Shown: positions 44,082-54,194, numbered from the stretch's first letter. The stretch: 64,000 nucleotides of DNA from an uncultured Pelagibacteraceae bacterium (GCA_902620585.1 CACNJC010000001.1:120544-184543); one strand, 5' to 3'. The notes: a model not told the origin generated them from the sequence alone. Numbers and translations: made by a program.

Positions 44082-46811
44082 CTATTTTATAGGACAACTT
44101 TCTCTGCTACATTTCTTATCTAAAATTTTCCAACATCTTTCGCATTTCTGTCCTTGGGCTTTTTTCACTTCAATCTTGATTTCATCATTACTCGATAATT
44201 CTTTCTCTGCTTTTGAAACAATAAAATAATCTGCCAAATCTAAGTTTTCTAGAAGTTCAAATTTCTCTTTCTTTAAAATTAGTTTAATTTCAGCTTCTAA
44301 ACTTGATCCAATCTCTTTATTAGCTCTTTTTTCTTCTATCGCAATATTTGCCTCTTGTTTAATTCTAAATAGATTTGACCATTTTTCATTAAGTTTATCA
44401 TTTTTCCATCTAGTCGGAATCTTTACAAAATTGTTTTCATGTATACTTTCTTTATTATCTTTATTTAATAAACTATAGATTTCCTCCGTAGTGAAAACTA
44501 AAATTGGAGCAAACCACTTTAATAAGCTTTCTAAAATTATGTTCAAAACAATTACACAATTTTTTCTTTTTTTTGAATTTAAGCTATCACAGTAAAGAAC
44601 GTCTTTTCTAATATCAAAATAAAAAGAAGAAAGATCTAATGTACAAAAATTCAGTAATTCTTTGTAAAGTTTATGAAAATTATAGCTTTTTAAATTTTCA
44701 TCAACAGATTTATTTATTGAAAAAAGTTTATGCAAAATAAATTGTTCTAATTCATCAAATTCCTTAAGTTTAATTTCTTCAAAGTTTTGTTTTTCGAAAT
44801 TATCTTTTAAGTTTCCAAGCACAAATCTAAATGTGTTTCTTATTTTTCTATAAGACTCTGCATGTTGAATTAATATACTCTTGTCAATTCTTAAATCTTC
44901 AGTGTAATCCGAAGAGGCAACCCATGTTCTTAATATATCAGCGCCGTAATTTTTCAATATGTCTTCTGGTGAAATTACATTGCCAGAAGATTTTGACATT
45001 TTTAAACCTTTTCCATCGACTACAAAACCATGAGAAAGAATACTTTTGAATGGTGCTTTTCCCCTTGTTCCACAAGACTCTAGTAGAGAGGAATGAAACC
45101 AACCCCTGTGTTGATCTGAGCCTTCAAGATACATATCTGCCGGCCATTTTAACTCTTTTCTTTTTTCCAAAACAAAACTATGTGTCGAACCACTATCAAA
45201 CCATACTTCAACAATGTCATTAAGTTTTTCAAATTCTTTTGGATCATAGTCTTTTCCTAAAAATTTTTGAGGTTCATCTGTAAACCAACAATCTGATCCC
45301 TCGTTTTCATAAATTTCAGCAATTCTATCTATTACTTTTTTATCTCTTAATGGCTCTTTAGTCTTTTTGTTAACAAAAATTGGCAAAGGAACACCCCAAA
45401 CTCTTTGTCTTGATACACACCAATCTGGTCTGCCCTCAATCATAGAAAGTAATCGATCTTTGCCCTTTTCAGGAAAAAACTTTGTTTCATTTATTGCTTT
45501 AATAGCTTTGTTTCTTAAAGAATTTTTTTCCATAGAAATAAACCACTGTGGTGTGGCCCTATAAATTAATGGTGCTTTTGATCTCCATGAATGAGGGTAG
45601 CTATGGTTCAATTTATCATTTTTTAAAATCTTTTTTTGTTCTTTGAGCTTTTCTATAACTAATTCATCAGCCTTAAAAATATGCGTATTAGCAAAATAGG
45701 GTATTTCTTTGGTGTATAAACCAGCATTATCTACTGTATAGCTAGATTTTATATTATTTTTTAAACATAAATTAAAATCATCTGGTCCATGGCTTGGTGC
45801 ACAGTGTACAATTCCCGTTCCTTGTTCTAAATCTACAAAATTTGCATTTAACATTGGAACATCGAAATCAAATTTCATTTTTACAAATGGATGACTACAA
45901 ATTGTTCCATCAAATTCAGATCCTTTAAATGTTTTAAGAATTTTATGATTATCTACCTCACAAGATTTAATAATTGAATCAACTAAATTGCTAGCAACAA
46001 CAATTCTTTTTTCCTTAAAATTATCTAATTCATTAATTTCTATCAGTGAGTACTCGATCTCGCTATTAAATGCCAATGCTTTGTTTGCAGGGATGGTCCA
46101 AGGTGTTGTTGTCCAAATTATTACGTTGGCATCTTTAAGAAATTCTTGTTTGGTATTTTTGATTTTAAAAGCCACAAAAATTGTATTTGATGTATGATCC
46201 ATATACTCAACTTCGGCATCTGCTAATGCTGTTTTTTCAACAGTTGACCACAAAACAGGTTTAAAGCCTTGATACAAACTTCCATCTAGTAAAAATTTTC
46301 CAAGTTCTCTTACAATTTGAGCTTCCGCCTCGTAACTCATTGTAGAATAATAATTTTCAAAATCTCCAACAACACCTAATCTTTTGAACTCTTTAATATG
46401 AACATCTATCCAACTTTTTGCAAAATCTCTACACTCTTGTCTAAAAGCTTTTACAGGAACTTCATCCTTATTTTTCTTTTTTTTTTTGTACTGTTCCTCA
46501 ATCTTCCATTCTATTGGAAGTCCGTGACAATCCCACCCTGGTACATAAACTGAGTCTTTTCCACTCATTTGGTGAAATCGAGTAATCATATCTTTTAAAA
46601 TTTTGTTGAGTGCAGTTCCCATATGAATATGTCCATTGGCATACGGCGGGCCATCATGTAAGATAAATTTTTCTTTACCTTTAGAATTTTTTCTTAATTT
46701 CTGAAAGATCTTATTTTTTTCCCATTTTTCTAAAATTAATGGTTCTTTATTTGGCAAGTTTGCCTTCATGGAAAAGGCAGTTTTTGGTAAATTTAAATTA
46801 TCTTTAGACAT
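44082..46811 (-). CDS. ileS: isoleucine-tRNA ligase
   Basis: Class I aminoacyl-tRNA synthetase, 909 residues. HIGH-type motif in YANGHIHMGTALNKIL at about residues 57-72, CP1 editing domain with WTTTPWTIPANKALA, KMSKS in GLKMSKSSGN at about 600, and a C-terminal zinc-type cluster CERCW...C...CPIK. The window has its whole length intact. It overlaps ribF by eight bases, and lspA follows. Confidence 0.97.
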   Translation of the reverse strand: MSKDNLNLPKTAFSMKANLPNKEPLILEKWEKNKIFQKLRKNSKGKEKFILHDGPPYANGHIHMGTALNKILKDMITRFHQMSGKDSVYVPGWDCHGLPIEWKIEEQYKKKKKNKDEVPVKAFRQECRDFAKSWIDVHIKEFKRLGVVGDFENYYSTMSYEAEAQIVRELGKFLLDGSLYQGFKPVLWSTVEKTALADAEVEYMDHTSNTIFVAFKIKNTKQEFLKDANVIIWTTTPWTIPANKALAFNSEIEYSLIEINELDNFKEKRIVVASNLVDSIIKSCEVDNHKILKTFKGSEFDGTICSHPFVKMKFDFDVPMLNANFVDLEQGTGIVHCAPSHGPDDFNLCLKNNIKSSYTVDNAGLYTKEIPYFANTHIFKADELVIEKLKEQKKILKNDKLNHSYPHSWRSKAPLIYRATPQWFISMEKNSLRNKAIKAINETKFFPEKGKDRLLSMIEGRPDWCVSRQRVWGVPLPIFVNKKTKEPLRDKKVIDRIAEIYENEGSDCWFTDEPQKFLGKDYDPKEFEKLNDIVEVWFDSGSTHSFVLEKRKELKWPADMYLEGSDQHRGWFHSSLLESCGTRGKAPFKSILSHGFVVDGKGLKMSKSSGNVISPEDILKNYGADILRTWVASSDYTEDLRIDKSILIQHAESYRKIRNTFRFVLGNLKDNFEKQNFEEIKLKEFDELEQFILHKLFSINKSVDENLKSYNFHKLYKELLNFCTLDLSSFYFDIRKDVLYCDSLNSKKRKNCVIVLNIILESLLKWFAPILVFTTEEIYSLLNKDNKESIHENNFVKIPTRWKNDKLNEKWSNLFRIKQEANIAIEEKRANKEIGSSLEAEIKLILKKEKFELLENLDLADYFIVSKAEKELSSNDEIKIEVKKAQGQKCERCWKILDKKCSRESCPIK

Positions 46812-47718
46812 TTTTTTTAGCTTTAATTATATCTATTTTTATCTGTTTCTTAAGTTCTTCCAAATTTTTAAATTTTTTTTCTGGCCTTATAAACTTTATA
46901 AAATTTACTTTAATATCTTTATTATATAAGTTTTTGTTAATTCCAAATATATTCACTTCTAAAAGTAAATTTTGGCCATTAAATGTTGGTCTAAATCCCA
47001 CATTTGCAATCCCTTTTTTAAGAAATTGAGATGTTTTTATTGTAACCGCATAAACTCCAAGTTTTGGAATTGCATAGTCTTTAATATTTATATTGCAAGT
47101 TGGAAATCCTATTTTTCTTCCTCTTTTCTGTCCTTTTATAACTTTACCTTGAATGCTCCATTCACGATTCAGTAATTTATTAACCTCATGAATTTTTCCT
47201 TGGGAAATTTTTTTTCTTATGATAGTTGATGATATAACTTTGGCAGTTTTTTTTAACGGATTAGTGATAACAGTATCATAATTGTATAAACTTGAATATT
47301 TTTTAAGTGTTTTTATATTCCCTTGTCTTTGAAAGCCGAACTTAAAATTATTACTCACAAACAAAAATTTACAATTTGCTTTTTTATATATAATATTTTT
47401 AATGAACTCTTTTGGTGAAAGCTTTGAAAATCTTTTATTAAATTTAACAATTATTAAAAAATCTAATTTTAGTTTTTTAAGTTGAGTTTTTTTTTGTAAA
47501 AGTGAATTAATTCTATGATTTTTAATTTTCTTATTAAAAAACATAATTGGCATTGGTTCGAAAGTAATTATTCCTAGAGGTAATTTATTCTTTTTTGATT
47601 TAAGTTTTGCCTGATTTATTACTTTTTGATGTCCTAAATGAACCCCGTCAAAGTTACCAATAGCTACAACACTATTTTTATGTTTACTCGCTATTTTAAG
47701 ATTATTATAAATCTTCAT
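46804..47718 (-). CDS. ribF: bifunctional riboflavin kinase / FAD synthetase
   Basis: Makes FMN and then FAD from riboflavin. 304 residues: N-terminal adenylyltransferase domain with AIGNFDGVHLGHQKVI at about residues 19-34 (the HxGH-like site) and C-terminal kinase domain with GRKIGFPTCNIN at about 203-214 and GVYAVTI. FAD is needed by several enzymes in this window, such as crtI and the monooxygenase at 8115. Order ribF-ileS-lspA is widespread in bacteria. Confidence 0.95.
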   Translation of the reverse strand: MKIYNNLKIASKHKNSVVAIGNFDGVHLGHQKVINQAKLKSKKNKLPLGIITFEPMPIMFFNKKIKNHRINSLLQKKTQLKKLKLDFLIIVKFNKRFSKLSPKEFIKNIIYKKANCKFLFVSNNFKFGFQRQGNIKTLKKYSSLYNYDTVITNPLKKTAKVISSTIIRKKISQGKIHEVNKLLNREWSIQGKVIKGQKRGRKIGFPTCNINIKDYAIPKLGVYAVTIKTSQFLKKGIANVGFRPTFNGQNLLLEVNIFGINKNLYNKDIKVNFIKFIRPEKKFKNLEELKKQIKIDIIKAKKNV

Positions 47719-47719
47719 C

Positions 47720-48526
47720 TTACCACTTCAGCTCTTTTTGTAAAAAATTAGACTTAACATTATATTTTTCAAATAAAGTTATTAATTCAGAATTATTTTT
47801 TACTTCATTTTTGTGAACACCACTGTAAATAAATAAACTATCTATGCCAACATTATTTGCACCTCTTATATCTGTTCTTAAATTATCTCCTATCGCTAAA
47901 ACCGTATCACCCCGATTAAAACATAATTCATATATTTCTTTATAGGGTTTTCCATAATATATTACTTTACCACCTATTTTTTCAAAAGTTTTAGCTATTG
48001 ATCCGGCACAAAGTTCTTCAATATTTCCTCTATGAACTATTAAGTCAGGATTTGTGCAAATTAACTTTTTTGAAGTATGTTCTTTAAGTAAAACTTGATA
48101 GTAATTTAAGTCATTTTCTTGCTCATCAAAAAGTCCAGTGCAGATAATATAATCACATTTTTCTAAAGATGTTTTGTTTGATAATACCCTTTCAAATAAC
48201 GATTGGTCTCGTTTTGGCCCAAGATGATAAAATTTTTTTCCAAATTTATTTTCATTAATAGCTTTCATTGCTGCCTCACCTGACGTAATCACTTTAGATA
48301 AAAATCTCTCTTCCATTTTCATTTTTTTTAGAAACTCGATTACTTTTAGGCTAGGTCTTGGTGCATTTGATAAAAATACAACTCGTTTTGAATTTTCATT
48401 TAGTTTTTCTACTACTTCAACTGCTTTAGAATTTAAAGATATTCCATTATGCATCACACCCCATAAGTCAATTATATAGGTGTCGTAGTTTTGATAAATT
48501 TCAGATAAATGGTTTAAGTTTCTCAA
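47720..48526 (-). CDS. HAD superfamily hydrolase, class IIA (NagD-like)
   Basis: 268 residues. DTYIIDLWGVMHNG at about residues 15-28 is the HAD motif I with nucleophile Asp; VVFLSNAPRPS is motif II; YYGKPYKEIYE and AIGDNLRTDIRGANNVGID are motifs III and IV. It belongs to the class IIA group that includes NagD and phosphoglycolate or 4-nitrophenyl phosphatases; the substrate cannot be named. One base separates it from ribF. Confidence 0.86.
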   Translation of the reverse strand: MRNLNHLSEIYQNYDTYIIDLWGVMHNGISLNSKAVEVVEKLNENSKRVVFLSNAPRPSLKVIEFLKKMKMEERFLSKVITSGEAAMKAINENKFGKKFYHLGPKRDQSLFERVLSNKTSLEKCDYIICTGLFDEQENDLNYYQVLLKEHTSKKLICTNPDLIVHRGNIEELCAGSIAKTFEKIGGKVIYYGKPYKEIYELCFNRGDTVLAIGDNLRTDIRGANNVGIDSLFIYSGVHKNEVKNNSELITLFEKYNVKSNFLQKELKW

Positions 48527-48596
48527 TTTTTACAGTCTTTCTTAAGTTTGCCTAATAAAACATAGTATTTTAGCCTTTTTTTAATGATTTTCGCCT

Positions 48597-48624
48597 CTTG
48601 AAATCTACATAAAACTTACCATAT
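48597..48624 (+). promoter_or_regulatory. putative heat-shock (RpoH) promoter of groESL
   Basis: CTTGAAA at 48597-48603 and ACCATAT at 48618-48624, separated by 14 bases, resemble the -35 and -10 elements used by the heat-shock sigma factor. They lie about 33 bases before groES. I find no CIRCE inverted repeat (TTAGCACTC / GAGTGCTAA) in the 130-base gap, so HrcA control is not supported. Read by eye only. Confidence 0.55.
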
Positions 48625-48644
48625 CAGCCCTACATAAAAATTAC

Positions 48645-48650
48645 AGGAGA
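48645..48650 (+). promoter_or_regulatory. Shine-Dalgarno site of groES
   Basis: AGGAGA, six bases before the groES ATG at 48657. groEL has the same AGGAGA at 48961-48966, six bases before its own start. These are among the few clear sites in the window. Confidence 0.75.
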
Positions 48651-48656
48651 ATATAT

Positions 48657-48953
48657 ATGAAATTTAGACCCTTACACGATCGTGTCCTAATCAAAGTATT
48701 GGAGAGTGAAGAAAAAACTTCAGGAGGAATTATAATTCCTGATACAGCAAAAGAAAAACCACAGGAAGGTGAGGTAATGGCTGTTGGTCCAGGTGCTAAA
48801 AATGAGGACGGTAAATTAACTCCAATGGATGTGAAGGTTGGTGATATAGTTCTTTTTGGAAAATGGTCAGGTACAGAAGTGAAAATTGACGGGAAAGAAT
48901 ATAGTATCATGAAAGAATCTGACATAATGGGAGTTTCAAAGAGTAAAAAATAA
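48657..48953 (+). CDS. groES: co-chaperonin GroES
   Basis: Heptameric lid of the GroEL chamber. 98 residues: [31 protein letters not shown] start (mobile loop at about residues 16-32), then [14 protein letters not shown] and [17 protein letters not shown]. It is the first gene of the groESL operon, behind a putative RpoH promoter and with a good Shine-Dalgarno site. groEL begins 19 bases later. Confidence 0.97.
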   Translation: MKFRPLHDRVLIKVLESEEKTSGGIIIPDTAKEKPQEGEVMAVGPGAKNEDGKLTPMDVKVGDIVLFGKWSGTEVKIDGKEYSIMKESDIMGVSKSKK

Positions 48954-48960
48954 ATTTTAA

Positions 48961-50631
<1,671 letters not shown>

Positions 50632-50637
50632 TTTCAC

Positions 50638-51315
50638 CTACCCAAATGATTTTAAAAAAGGCTGCAACTTTGCAGCCTTTTTTTTTGCAATAAACAAGCA
50701 AGCAGTTGAACTAAGAATCAATCCGTCCTTAAGAACTCTTAAATTGTTATCAGCCAAAGTTTTACCTGAAGAGGTTATATCAGTAATGATTTCTGAAGAA
50801 CCTATAAATGGATAAGTTTCTGTAGCACCAAGACTAGGTATGAGTTTATATTGAGTGACACCTTTAGAGACAAGAAAATCGTTAGTTAAGTTTGGGTACT
50901 TTGTTGCCACTCTCAACCTTGTATTTCTTTTAGCTCTTATATCGAATGATACCTCCTCAAGATCAGCAATAGTCTGAACATCTATCCAATCATCTGGCAC
51001 AGCAATAATCAAATTGGCATTACCGAAATCAAGTTTTTTTTGAATATTTATTTTACCCTGTAAATTTTTATCAGACTCTTTCAAAAGATCTAGTCCAGAT
51101 ATACCTATATCGAGGGTTCCATCTCCTAATCTTTGAATGATTTCTTTTGCGTGAAGAAAAATAATCTTAATATTTATCTTGTTTTCAATGGTTCCAAAAT
51201 AATTTCTCTCTTTTTCATTTTGTAAAATTTTTAGCCCACTTTCATTAAAAAATGAAATTGCTTTATCTTTTAATCGACCTTTACTTGGCAAACCTATAGT
51301 AATTAAATCTTTCAT
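50638..51315 (-). CDS. hisG: ATP phosphoribosyltransferase, short form
   Basis: First step of histidine synthesis. The 225-residue length is the short HisG form, which lacks the regulatory domain and needs HisZ; hisZ overlaps it by four bases. Seen: LPSKGRLKDKAISFF at about residues 9-23, DIGISGLDLL near 70-79 and IVDVTSSGKTL-like ITDITSSGKTL near 182-192. The last 15 codons include the inverted repeat that forms the groEL terminator, giving the tail KKKAAKLQPFLKSFG. Confidence 0.92.
   Translation of the reverse strand: MKDLITIGLPSKGRLKDKAISFFNESGLKILQNEKERNYFGTIENKINIKIIFLHAKEIIQRLGDGTLDIGISGLDLLKESDKNLQGKINIQKKLDFGNANLIIAVPDDWIDVQTIADLEEVSFDIRAKRNTRLRVATKYPNLTNDFLVSKGVTQYKLIPSLGATETYPFIGSSEIITDITSSGKTLADNNLRVLKDGLILSSTACLFIAKKKAAKLQPFLKSFG
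50654..50686 (+). terminator. intrinsic terminator after groEL, bidirectional
   Basis: Stem GGCTGCA (50660-50666), loop ACTT, TGCAGCC (50671-50677), followed by nine T on the plus strand; six A precede the stem, so it can also act on minus-strand transcripts. It is 28 bases downstream of the groEL stop. It lies fully inside the hisG reading frame, so in the minus direction it would cut hisG mRNA short of its stop codon. Confidence 0.85.
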
Positions 51316-52349
51316 ATATTTTTTAAATTAATGGCTGCTCCGACAGCTGGAATATTTTTTTTAGCGCCCAAACTTTTCAATAAATCATCATAACGACCAC
51401 CTCTAGCAATTTCATTTTTTCCTGAAAATACTTGAAATACAATTCCCGTATAATATTCTATGTCTCTACCAAAATTAGCAATAAAATTTACATTCTGATT
51501 AATATTTTTTAGATTCTGGATTGATTTTAAATTTTTAAAAATATTTTTTTTAATATTATTTTTTTTTGCAAACTCAAATAACTTTCTATCAAGTTCCGAA
51601 AGTTTACAATTAATTTTCAAAAAAGATTTAATTATTCTCACAATCTTTTTCCCATTACTAAAAGATCTTGGATCTTTTATTTTTTTATCAAATCGTTTTA
51701 AAATTTCTAATACTGATCTTCCAGCAATTATTTTATCTTGATCTATTTTTTTCATTTCATAAAATCTTCTTTTATCTGCATCAAAAGTAACTGAATCAAT
51801 ATCTGTATTTTTTTCTAACCGTTTTAAAAGTTCTTCAAAATACCTTGGTCTCCAGAAATGTCTTATCAGTCTTAGCTTCCACCTTTCAGGCATATCAAGT
51901 GCATTAATTAAATTTTTAAATAAACTTATATCACCTACTTTAATTTGAATTTTCTTACCTTTAATTTTTTTTACTGAGTTTAAAATTGTATTAATTACCT
52001 TAAAATCATCTTGTGTTTGATTTTTCGAACCTAAAATTTCAATGCCTAATTGATCATTTATGAATGTAGATCCTTTGATACTTGATCTTCTATATGCTTG
52101 ACCAGAGTAATAAATTTTTGACGGTATTTTTTTTTGTAAAAAACCAATGCATGAAGCTACTGTCAAATCTGGTCTTAAACACATGGTTTTTCCATCTTCT
52201 CTCTCAAAAGTAAGTATTGAACTTCTGAATTTTTCTCCAGACCTCTCTATAATATAATCTGAGTCTAAAATAACGTCAGGTTCTGATAATACAAAACCAT
52301 TGTTTTTAAAATTTTTAATTATTATTTGAGATAATTTTTTTGATTTCAT
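51312..52349 (-). CDS. hisZ: ATP phosphoribosyltransferase regulatory subunit
   Basis: HisRS-like paralogue without synthetase activity that activates the short HisG. 345 residues with class II synthetase-like blocks (MCLRPDLTVASCIGFL, IYYSGQAYRRSS, DIEYYTGIVFQVF, ARGGRYDDLL), but the full aminoacylation motifs are degenerate. It starts 35 bases inside the 3' end of hisS and overlaps hisG by four bases, so hisS-hisZ-hisG form one run behind tRNA-His. Confidence 0.92.
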   Translation of the reverse strand: MKSKKLSQIIIKNFKNNGFVLSEPDVILDSDYIIERSGEKFRSSILTFEREDGKTMCLRPDLTVASCIGFLQKKIPSKIYYSGQAYRRSSIKGSTFINDQLGIEILGSKNQTQDDFKVINTILNSVKKIKGKKIQIKVGDISLFKNLINALDMPERWKLRLIRHFWRPRYFEELLKRLEKNTDIDSVTFDADKRRFYEMKKIDQDKIIAGRSVLEILKRFDKKIKDPRSFSNGKKIVRIIKSFLKINCKLSELDRKLFEFAKKNNIKKNIFKNLKSIQNLKNINQNVNFIANFGRDIEYYTGIVFQVFSGKNEIARGGRYDDLLKSLGAKKNIPAVGAAINLKNI

Positions 52350-53661
52350 TTGCTAATTCTTTTATATCAATTGATTTTTCCTCACCTGAACTCAGATTTC
52401 TTAAAGTAAGTTTTCCTGATTTTATTTCGTTTTCGCCATACAAAATAGCAGCCGGAGATTTAATCTTATTAGCATACTCCATTTGTTTTTTTAATTTACT
52501 TTCACCAGGATAAATCTCAGCGCTAAAACCGGCTTTTCTTAATATCGTTTGAATGTTTATGTATTCATTAATTGAATTTTTATCGAAAACACAAATCACA
52601 ACAGGCTTAAATTGTTTAATTTTAAATTCCTTTTTCTGCATCAAAGCATAGACCAGCCGATCCAATCCAATTGATATGCCAGTGGCAGGAGCATCGTAAT
52701 TACCAAAATTATTAACTAAATTGTCGTATCTACCCCCGCCTCCTATAGATCCAAATTGGATTACTTGTCCTTTATTGTTTTTTACATCAAATTTTAAATT
52801 TACCTCAAAAATTACGCCAGTATAATATTCTAGCCCTCTAATAATTGATGGGTCAAATTCAAAATTACTAAAATTGTAACCTTTAAAAATTTTTAATATC
52901 TCAATTAAATCTTCTGTTTCAGGTGACTTTTTTTTGAGTGTTTCTTCTATTGTTTCAATGTCTTTAGATTTTAAATTCGCACCTTTTGTGAAATCTCCAG
53001 ATTTATCTTTTCTACCAGCACCTAATAGTTCTTTTACCCCATCCCAGCCAAGTCTATCAATCTTATCTAAAGCCCTTAAAGCAATAAGTTTTTGCTTATT
53101 ATCATTTATATTTATCTTTTTAAATAATTCTTCCGTTATTTTTCTTGATGAAATTTTAATTATATATTCTGATTTACTTAATCCACACTTTTCAAGGATT
53201 TCTGAAATCATTACACATAACTCGGCGTCTGCTTGTAAATTTTTAGTACCTACAAAATCAGCATCGAATTGTAAAAATTCTCTAAATCTTCCTGGACCTG
53301 GTTTTTCGTTTCTCCAAACAGTTCCTAGTTGATATCTTTTAAATGGTTTCGGGATTTCTAAATAGTTTTTTGCAACATACCTCGCTAAAGGAGCTGTAAG
53401 GTCATATCTTAAAGATAACCACTTATTTTCGTCCTTAAATGAAAAGACCCCTTCATCAGGTCTTTCTTTGTCTGGTAAAAATTTTCCAATACTATCCGTA
53501 TACTCAAAACTTGGGGTTTCGAGATATTGAAAACCATACCTGATCATAACTTCTTTGATATTAGAAATTATAAAATCACGAACGAGTAATTCTTTTTCTT
53601 GTCTGTCTACAAACCCTAATGGAAGTTCTTTTGAAGGTTTGCCTTTTTTTTCTTTTGTCAT
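52315..53661 (-). CDS. hisS: histidine-tRNA ligase
   Basis: Class II synthetase that charges tRNA-His. I start at the ATG at 53661 (448 residues, MTKEKKGKPSKELPLGF); the open frame runs further upstream, but only through the tRNA-His gene. Motif 2 reads VWRNEKPGPGRFREFLQFDA, not the usual RHERPQ-type block, which marks the divergent alphaproteobacterial HisRS. Motif 3 region has GGGGRYDNLV and GISIGLDRL. The start is four bases from the CCA of tRNA-His. Confidence 0.95.
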   Translation of the reverse strand: MTKEKKGKPSKELPLGFVDRQEKELLVRDFIISNIKEVMIRYGFQYLETPSFEYTDSIGKFLPDKERPDEGVFSFKDENKWLSLRYDLTAPLARYVAKNYLEIPKPFKRYQLGTVWRNEKPGPGRFREFLQFDADFVGTKNLQADAELCVMISEILEKCGLSKSEYIIKISSRKITEELFKKININDNKQKLIALRALDKIDRLGWDGVKELLGAGRKDKSGDFTKGANLKSKDIETIEETLKKKSPETEDLIEILKIFKGYNFSNFEFDPSIIRGLEYYTGVIFEVNLKFDVKNNKGQVIQFGSIGGGGRYDNLVNNFGNYDAPATGISIGLDRLVYALMQKKEFKIKQFKPVVICVFDKNSINEYINIQTILRKAGFSAEIYPGESKLKKQMEYANKIKSPAAILYGENEIKSGKLTLRNLSSGEEKSIDIKELANEIKKIISNNN

Positions 53662-53665
53662 TTTT

Positions 53666-53742
53666 TGGTACAGCAGGGTGGATTCGAACCACCGACCCCT
53701 AGTTCCACAAACTAGTGCTCTAACCAACTGAGCTACTGCTGC
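53666..53742 (-). tRNA. tRNA-His (anticodon GUG), without G-1
   Basis: Cloverleaf on the minus strand: acceptor GCAGCAG against CTGCTGT (G1 opposite U72), D-arm GCTC, anticodon stem CTAGT/ACTAG around TTGTGGA (anticodon GTG), T-arm GGTGG/CCACC with TTCGAAT, discriminator A73, and encoded CCA at 53668-53666. The base before G1 is T, not G. The usual bacterial tRNA-His has G-1 paired with C73; the missing G-1 and A73 match the known alphaproteobacterial exception. A TATAAC at 53754-53749 lies six bases before G1. Confidence 0.95.
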
Positions 53743-53788
53743 ATCCTAGTTATATTTATCTTAATTTTTATTAAATTTATATATTTTT

Positions 53789-53866
53789 GATTATAAGCTA
53801 AGCAATAGCCTAGCGTGCATTCTGTGCGAATGTGTTCTTAGTGTAGATATTTTGTTTCTTATAATC
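53789..53866. other. inverted-repeat element between tRNA-His and cspA
   Basis: Nested inverted repeats: GATTATAAG (53789-53797) with CTTATAATC (53858-53866), inside them CTAAG with CTTAG (53798-53802 / 53837-53841), and at the centre CATTC with GAATG (53818-53822 / 53828-53832). Together they can fold into a long, interrupted hairpin of about 78 bases. It could be a small RNA, a leader of the tRNA-His operon or a 3' region; strand is not decided. I cannot match it to a known RNA family. Confidence 0.4.
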
Positions 53867-53909
53867 ATAATGTGAATTTAGAAAAAAATTGTGTCTTTTT
53901 CAAGAGGGA

Positions 53910-53959
53910 GTTAGCGGGACAGTAAAAAAGCTATGGACTTGAATTAGTGCCCCGTTAAC
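53910..53959. other. GC-richer hairpin downstream of cspA
   Basis: GTTAGCGGGACA (53910-53921) pairs with TGCCCCGTTAAC (53948-53959) over 12 positions with one mismatch and one G-U, enclosing a 26-base loop. It is much richer in G+C than its surroundings, which suggests selected structure. It lies 22 bases after the cspA stop, without an immediate T-run on either strand, so it is not a standard terminator. It may be the cspA 3' end or part of a non-coding RNA. Confidence 0.4.
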
Positions 53960-53981
53960 CAGTGATTTTTGGAAATTTAGA

Positions 53982-54194
53982 TTAAGATGTTTTCTGCAAT
54001 TTTACTGCTGAAGGACCTTTTTCTCCATTCTCCACTTCAAACGTTAACTCATCACCTTCGTTTAAGTATTTTAAACCAGCTTCTCTAACTGCTGAAGAAT
54101 GAACGAACACGTCTTTTTCTTTGTCTTCTCTTTCAATGAAACCATAACCTTTAGTACCATTGAACCACTTTACTTTACCTTTTAGTGTACTCAT
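53982..54194 (-). CDS. cold-shock protein, CspA family
   Basis: 70-residue single-domain nucleic-acid chaperone of the cold-shock family. RNP1 [10 protein letters not shown] and RNP2 VFVHSSAV are both present, after the start [13 protein letters not shown]. It melts RNA structure or protects single-stranded RNA, often in the cold or during growth transitions. It has its own promoter and a structured 5' leader; a Shine-Dalgarno-like AAGGA is about 15 bases upstream of the ATG. Confidence 0.95.
   Translation of the reverse strand: MSTLKGKVKWFNGTKGYGFIEREDKEKDVFVHSSAVREAGLKYLNEGDELTFEVENGEKGPSAVKLQKTS

Noticed and set aside
48641..48925. 94-codon open frame on the minus strand across groES.
   Set aside because: It is the shadow of a clear groES gene, with low-complexity content and no family resemblance.
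52934..53332. 132-codon plus-strand frame opposite hisS.
   Set aside because: Complement of conserved hisS codons; no start signal or domain.
53661..53727. Upstream extension of hisS (MVRALVCGTRGRW...).
   Set aside because: It is translated tRNA-His sequence; the ATG at 53661 is the natural start.
53743..53981. Possible tmRNA or 6S RNA in the gap between tRNA-His and cspA.
   Set aside because: I found no tag-coding stretch ending in an Ala-rich tag, no tRNA-like end, and no clear 6S central bubble. It is kept only as unidentified structure.
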